A DNA stretch of 40,521 nucleotides from the NCBI GenBank assembly GCA_036501485.1, contig DASYAG010000082.1, forward strand, positions 1 through 40,521, read 5' to 3'. A program made the translations under genes and the position numbers. Below the pieces are notes generated by a model. That model was given only the letters and a program-made list of their open reading frames with translations. It was not told where the DNA came from and did not search any database. The DNA comes from PALSA-607 sp036501485. GTDB lineage: Bacteria > Actinomycetota > Actinomycetes > Acidothermales > Acidothermaceae. This document shows, in pieces, positions 37,973 to 40,521 of this stretch (position 1 is its first letter; every line of letters begins with the position of its first letter).

Positions 37973-39454
37973 ATGCCTACCCGCAGCAGAACCGGGCACG
38001 ACATCAGATCGTGGACCCGCAGCTCGCGCGCTGGCGCCGCAGGAGTGACGGTCGTGCTTCTGGGCGCGGCCGCCCTCGTCGGATGCAGCAGCAGCACGAA
38101 GGCTTCATCGACCGCCTCCACTTCAGCCCCGGCCGCGACGACAGCGGCCAGCCCGACGGCTTCGGCCGCGACCAGCGCAAGCGCAGCGTCGTCTAGCTCA
38201 GCGGTGAGTACCCCGGTTTCGAGTGGCCCGGCCGTCAGCAGTCCGGCCGGCGCCACCGGTGCCTCGGTGGGCTTCACACTGTCCACGCAGGACCCCGATC
38301 TGAAGACACAGGACCCCGAGATCTACGACGTCGTTCAGGCGTTCGAGGCGCAGAACCCGAACGTTCACGTCAACCTCGAGGGGCAGACCGTCGACCAGCA
38401 CGAGCAGAAGATGCAGATCGGCGCACAGACCAACACGCTGCCCGACGTCTTCTTCGTACTCAACTCGTTGGCCCAGCAGATGCAGCAGCAGGGCAAACTC
38501 CTCGACCTCGGCCCGATCCTGAGCGCGAACGGCCTCTCGAGCGAATTCACACCGAACCTTCTCAGCCCGTACAAGCAGAACAACGTGCAGTACGGACTCC
38601 CGCAAGGGACCCTGGTCACTGGCTTCTTCTACAACAAGGCCATCTTCCAGAAGTACGGCGTCGCGATCCCGAAGACGTTTGACGACCTGTTGGCGGCGAC
38701 GAAGGTCTTCCATGCCCACGGCGTCACAACGATCGCCCAAGGTGCTAACCAGTCCGACTTCAGTGTGTGGGCCTTCCTGACCATGCTCGACCGCTTTGGC
38801 TTCGAGCAGAAGCAAGCCGGCTTAATCAGCGGCAGCACTTCGTACAACAACGCCGACTTCACGCGTCTCTATCAGGATCTCCAGCAGCTTCAGAAGGCCG
38901 GCGCGTTCCCGAGCAACATCACCACTCAGACCTACGCACAAGCGGTCCAGTCGTTCATCGACGGCAAGACCGCCATGGTCGACACCGGCGTGTGGGACTC
39001 AGGCAAGATCGATCAAAGTTCCATTGCGTCGTCGGTTGGTTTCTGGCCCGGCCCAACGTTCAGCGACGGTCTTGGCAATCAACAGCTGGTTATGGATGTC
39101 GCCTCCGCGCCCTGGGTCGTCAGCGCTGCGGTGAAGAACAACACTGCCAAGTACGACGCGGTGGCGAAGTTCTTGCAGTTCTATTACAGCGACGCTGCGG
39201 GCGCCATCTTCGCGCAGAACGGCGACGTTCCCCCGACTACCTACGTGCCGCAGGTCTCCGCGAACGAACCCGCTTTCGCAGCCGTCTTAGCGGCTGTACA
39301 CGAGTCGGGATGGAGCAGCCCCACCAACCAGCCCGACCTCGTCGTCTCCCCCGCGGCCCAGTCGGCAATGGACACCAGCTTCATCAGCATCATGGAGGGT
39401 GCGCAGTCGCCTACGAGTGCTTTGAATACCGTTCAGAAGGCACTGCATTCATAA
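37973..39454 (+). CDS. ABC sugar importer, substrate-binding lipoprotein
   Basis: 493-residue carbohydrate-binding protein of the extracellular solute-binding family 1 type. The signal peptide has an unusually long basic head (RSRTGHDIRSWTRSSRAG), a hydrophobic core, and the lipobox ALVGC with Cys38. A Ser/Ala/Thr-rich linker (about 39-100) tethers the mature domain. That domain (about 105-493) shows the family pattern DVVQAFEAQNPNVHVNLEGQ, LPDVFFVLNSLAQQM, VQYGLPQGTLVTGFFYNKAIF and SFIDGKTAMVDTGVW. The ribosome site AAAGGAG is about 12 bases from the ATG, longer than usual. The window contains no matching ATPase gene; actinobacterial importers of this class often share one encoded elsewhere (MsiK), or it lies beyond the window. 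It is divergent from the LacI gene. Confidence 0.93.
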   Translation: MPTRSRTGHDIRSWTRSSRAGAAGVTVVLLGAAALVGCSSSTKASSTASTSAPAATTAASPTASAATSASAASSSSAVSTPVSSGPAVSSPAGATGASVGFTLSTQDPDLKTQDPEIYDVVQAFEAQNPNVHVNLEGQTVDQHEQKMQIGAQTNTLPDVFFVLNSLAQQMQQQGKLLDLGPILSANGLSSEFTPNLLSPYKQNNVQYGLPQGTLVTGFFYNKAIFQKYGVAIPKTFDDLLAATKVFHAHGVTTIAQGANQSDFSVWAFLTMLDRFGFEQKQAGLISGSTSYNNADFTRLYQDLQQLQKAGAFPSNITTQTYAQAVQSFIDGKTAMVDTGVWDSGKIDQSSIASSVGFWPGPTFSDGLGNQQLVMDVASAPWVVSAAVKNNTAKYDAVAKFLQFYYSDAAGAIFAQNGDVPPTTYVPQVSANEPAFAAVLAAVHESGWSSPTNQPDLVVSPAAQSAMDTSFISIMEGAQSPTSALNTVQKALHS

Positions 39455-39541
39455 TCCTGGGGTGGTCGACGGCTTGGACCCGAAGCGGTCCGGGCCGTCG
39501 CCCATCGCCGGTGTCCGCACCTTGAATGCGAAGGAATTAGC

Positions 39542-40417
39542 TTGAGATGGCTCAGCCGGAAGCGGCACATGGTGCTCATGCTGCTTCCAGCCGTGGCGAT
39601 CTACTCGGTGTTCTTGGTGCTGCCAGTGATCTATGCGGCCTATTACAGCTTCACGAACTCAAACGGTGTAACCAAAGCCAAGCTCGTCGGTGTCGCGAAC
39701 TACCGCAACCTGGTGGACGACCATCTCTTCTGGAACTCACTGAAGAACAGCGGAATTATTGTCGGCGTCGGACTGGTGGTCTTGCTGCCGGCGGCATTCT
39801 TCGTCGCCATCCTGCTCAGCGGCAAGATCCCGGGATCCGGCTTCCTGCGGGCATCGATCTTCGGCCCGGCGATCATCGCGCCGATCCTGGTCGGCCTCGT
39901 CTGGGTGTACATCCTCGATCCCCATCTCGGCCTGGTGAACCGCGCCCTGTCGGCGGTCGGCATCCCATGGCAGCCGCAATGGATCGGCGGCACCAAATGG
40001 ACGCCATTTGTGGTTGGTCTGGTCTTCGTCTGGCAACAGCTCGGCTTTGTCATGACGATCTTTTACGCCGGCCTGCGATCGCTGCCCAGCGACGTGGTCG
40101 AGGCCGTCCAGATCGACGGAGCCTCAGCATGGCAACGGATCCGCTACATCACCTTCCCGATGATGCGCGAACCATTTGGCATCTGCGCCGCGCTCGTCAT
40201 CACCGGTGCGCTCAAGGTGTTCGAGCTGGTGTACGTCCTGACCAGTGGCGGACCTGCGCATCTGTCCGATGTGCTCGCGACTTACATGTACAGCGTCACC
40301 TTCGGTGACTTCCACTACGGCTACGGCATGTCCCTGTCGATCGCGCTGACCCTCCTCGGGATCGTGGGCGCCGTCCTTTCCCTCTCACTCGTCCGACGCA
40401 GAGGGGACTACACATGA
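39542..40417 (+). CDS. ABC sugar importer permease, MalF-like
   Basis: 291-residue inner-membrane subunit. About six helices are visible (MLLPAVAIYSVFLVLPVIYA, GIIVGVGLVVLLPAAFFVAIL, IFGPAIIAPILVGLVWVYIL, FVVGLVFVWQQLGFVMTIFY, ICAALVITGALKVFELVYV, SLSIALTLLGIVGAVLSLSL). The cytoplasmic EAA loop that contacts the ATPase is at about 185-206 (EAVQIDGASAWQRIRYITFP). The start is a TTG (39542-39544) with AAGGAA 6-7 bases upstream. It is 87 bp after the binding-protein gene and overlaps the next permease (ATGA at 40414-40417), so it forms one operon with them. Confidence 0.93.
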   Translation: MRWLSRKRHMVLMLLPAVAIYSVFLVLPVIYAAYYSFTNSNGVTKAKLVGVANYRNLVDDHLFWNSLKNSGIIVGVGLVVLLPAAFFVAILLSGKIPGSGFLRASIFGPAIIAPILVGLVWVYILDPHLGLVNRALSAVGIPWQPQWIGGTKWTPFVVGLVFVWQQLGFVMTIFYAGLRSLPSDVVEAVQIDGASAWQRIRYITFPMMREPFGICAALVITGALKVFELVYVLTSGGPAHLSDVLATYMYSVTFGDFHYGYGMSLSIALTLLGIVGAVLSLSLVRRRGDYT

Positions 40418-40521
40418 CACTCAGCCTGGGCTTGCAACGGCCGGCATCCAGCAGACCCTCAAAGGCTCGCCGGTCACGTCGGCTCACGAACTCCGCGATC
40501 GCAGCGACAGCCCTGGCCTAC
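40414..40521 (+). CDS. ABC sugar importer second permease, 5' end only
   Basis: 36 codons are visible (MTLSLGLQRPASSRPSKARR..., then LTNSAIAATALAY). The ATG overlaps the stop of the first permease and has GAGGGGA 6-7 bases upstream. A basic cytoplasmic head followed by the beginning of a hydrophobic stretch fits a MalG-like permease, the expected third gene of the operon. The assignment rests mainly on operon position, because the conserved parts are outside the window. Confidence 0.75.
   Translation, partial: MTLSLGLQRPASSRPSKARRSRRLTNSAIAATALAY

Noticed and set aside
33625..40521. Prophage or transposon
   Set aside because: No integrase, transposase, phage structural gene or terminal inverted repeat is visible in the window.

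Overview
The window is high-GC DNA from an actinobacterium (Actinomycetota). It carries a complete Pup-proteasome gene set (arc/mpa, dop, pup, prcB, prcA, pafA, pafB, pafC), the mycothiol ligase gene mshC, and an order of housekeeping genes (tatA, pafC, pafB, pafA, prcA, prcB, pup, dop, arc, trmI, recB-like, metH, PAC2, mshC, M20 peptidase) that I recognise from mycobacteria and other actinobacteria. Two FKBP genes between pafA and pafB, and several gene-order differences, argue against Mycobacterium itself. I cannot name the genus; a Frankia/Jatrophihabitans-like lineage is only a guess.

Layout. 1-12155, all on the minus strand: a protein quality-control block transcribed arc, dop, pup, prcB, prcA, a 76-codon gene, pafA, a two-domain FKBP lipoprotein, a small cytosolic FKBP, pafB, pafC, a zinc-ribbon protein, a one-TM protein and tatA. 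Arc unfolds pupylated proteins for the PrcAB core, PafA ligates Pup, Dop deamidates or removes Pup, and PafBC is a WYL-domain DNA-damage activator pair. 12329-15862: ferredoxin, trmI, an M50 site-2-type protease with CBS domains, and a RecB-like Fe-S nuclease. 15938-19302: a MacB-like ABC ATPase and FtsX permease. 19363-24520: a HAD phosphatase, metH (cobalamin methionine synthase) and a PAC2-family protein. 24543-28618: trmL, mshC, the conserved trio SCO1664-family / DUF3090 / histidine phosphatase, and a one-TM protein. 28818-33459: an ABC-2 exporter pair, an aldo/keto reductase, two small conserved proteins and an M20 peptidase. 33620-33704: tRNA-Leu(GAG).

Beyond the tRNA, 33825-40521 is an accessory sugar-use locus: GH32 and DUF2961/GH172 enzymes without signal peptides, a LacI-family regulator with a clear promoter/operator, and a divergent binding-protein ABC importer running off the window end. 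GH32 plus GH172 suggests import and intracellular cleavage of a fructan or cyclic difructose (difructose dianhydride).

The most unusual feature that is not a gene is a set of short tandem duplications over or just beyond stop codons (periods 11, 17, 22 and 26 bp, never a multiple of 3). They lie after the FKBP, the 76-codon gene, prcA, dop, arc and the aldo/keto reductase. Many repeat the stop codon in successive reading frames. Repeats inside coding sequence in the same window have periods of 15, 18 and 51 bp, all multiples of 3.
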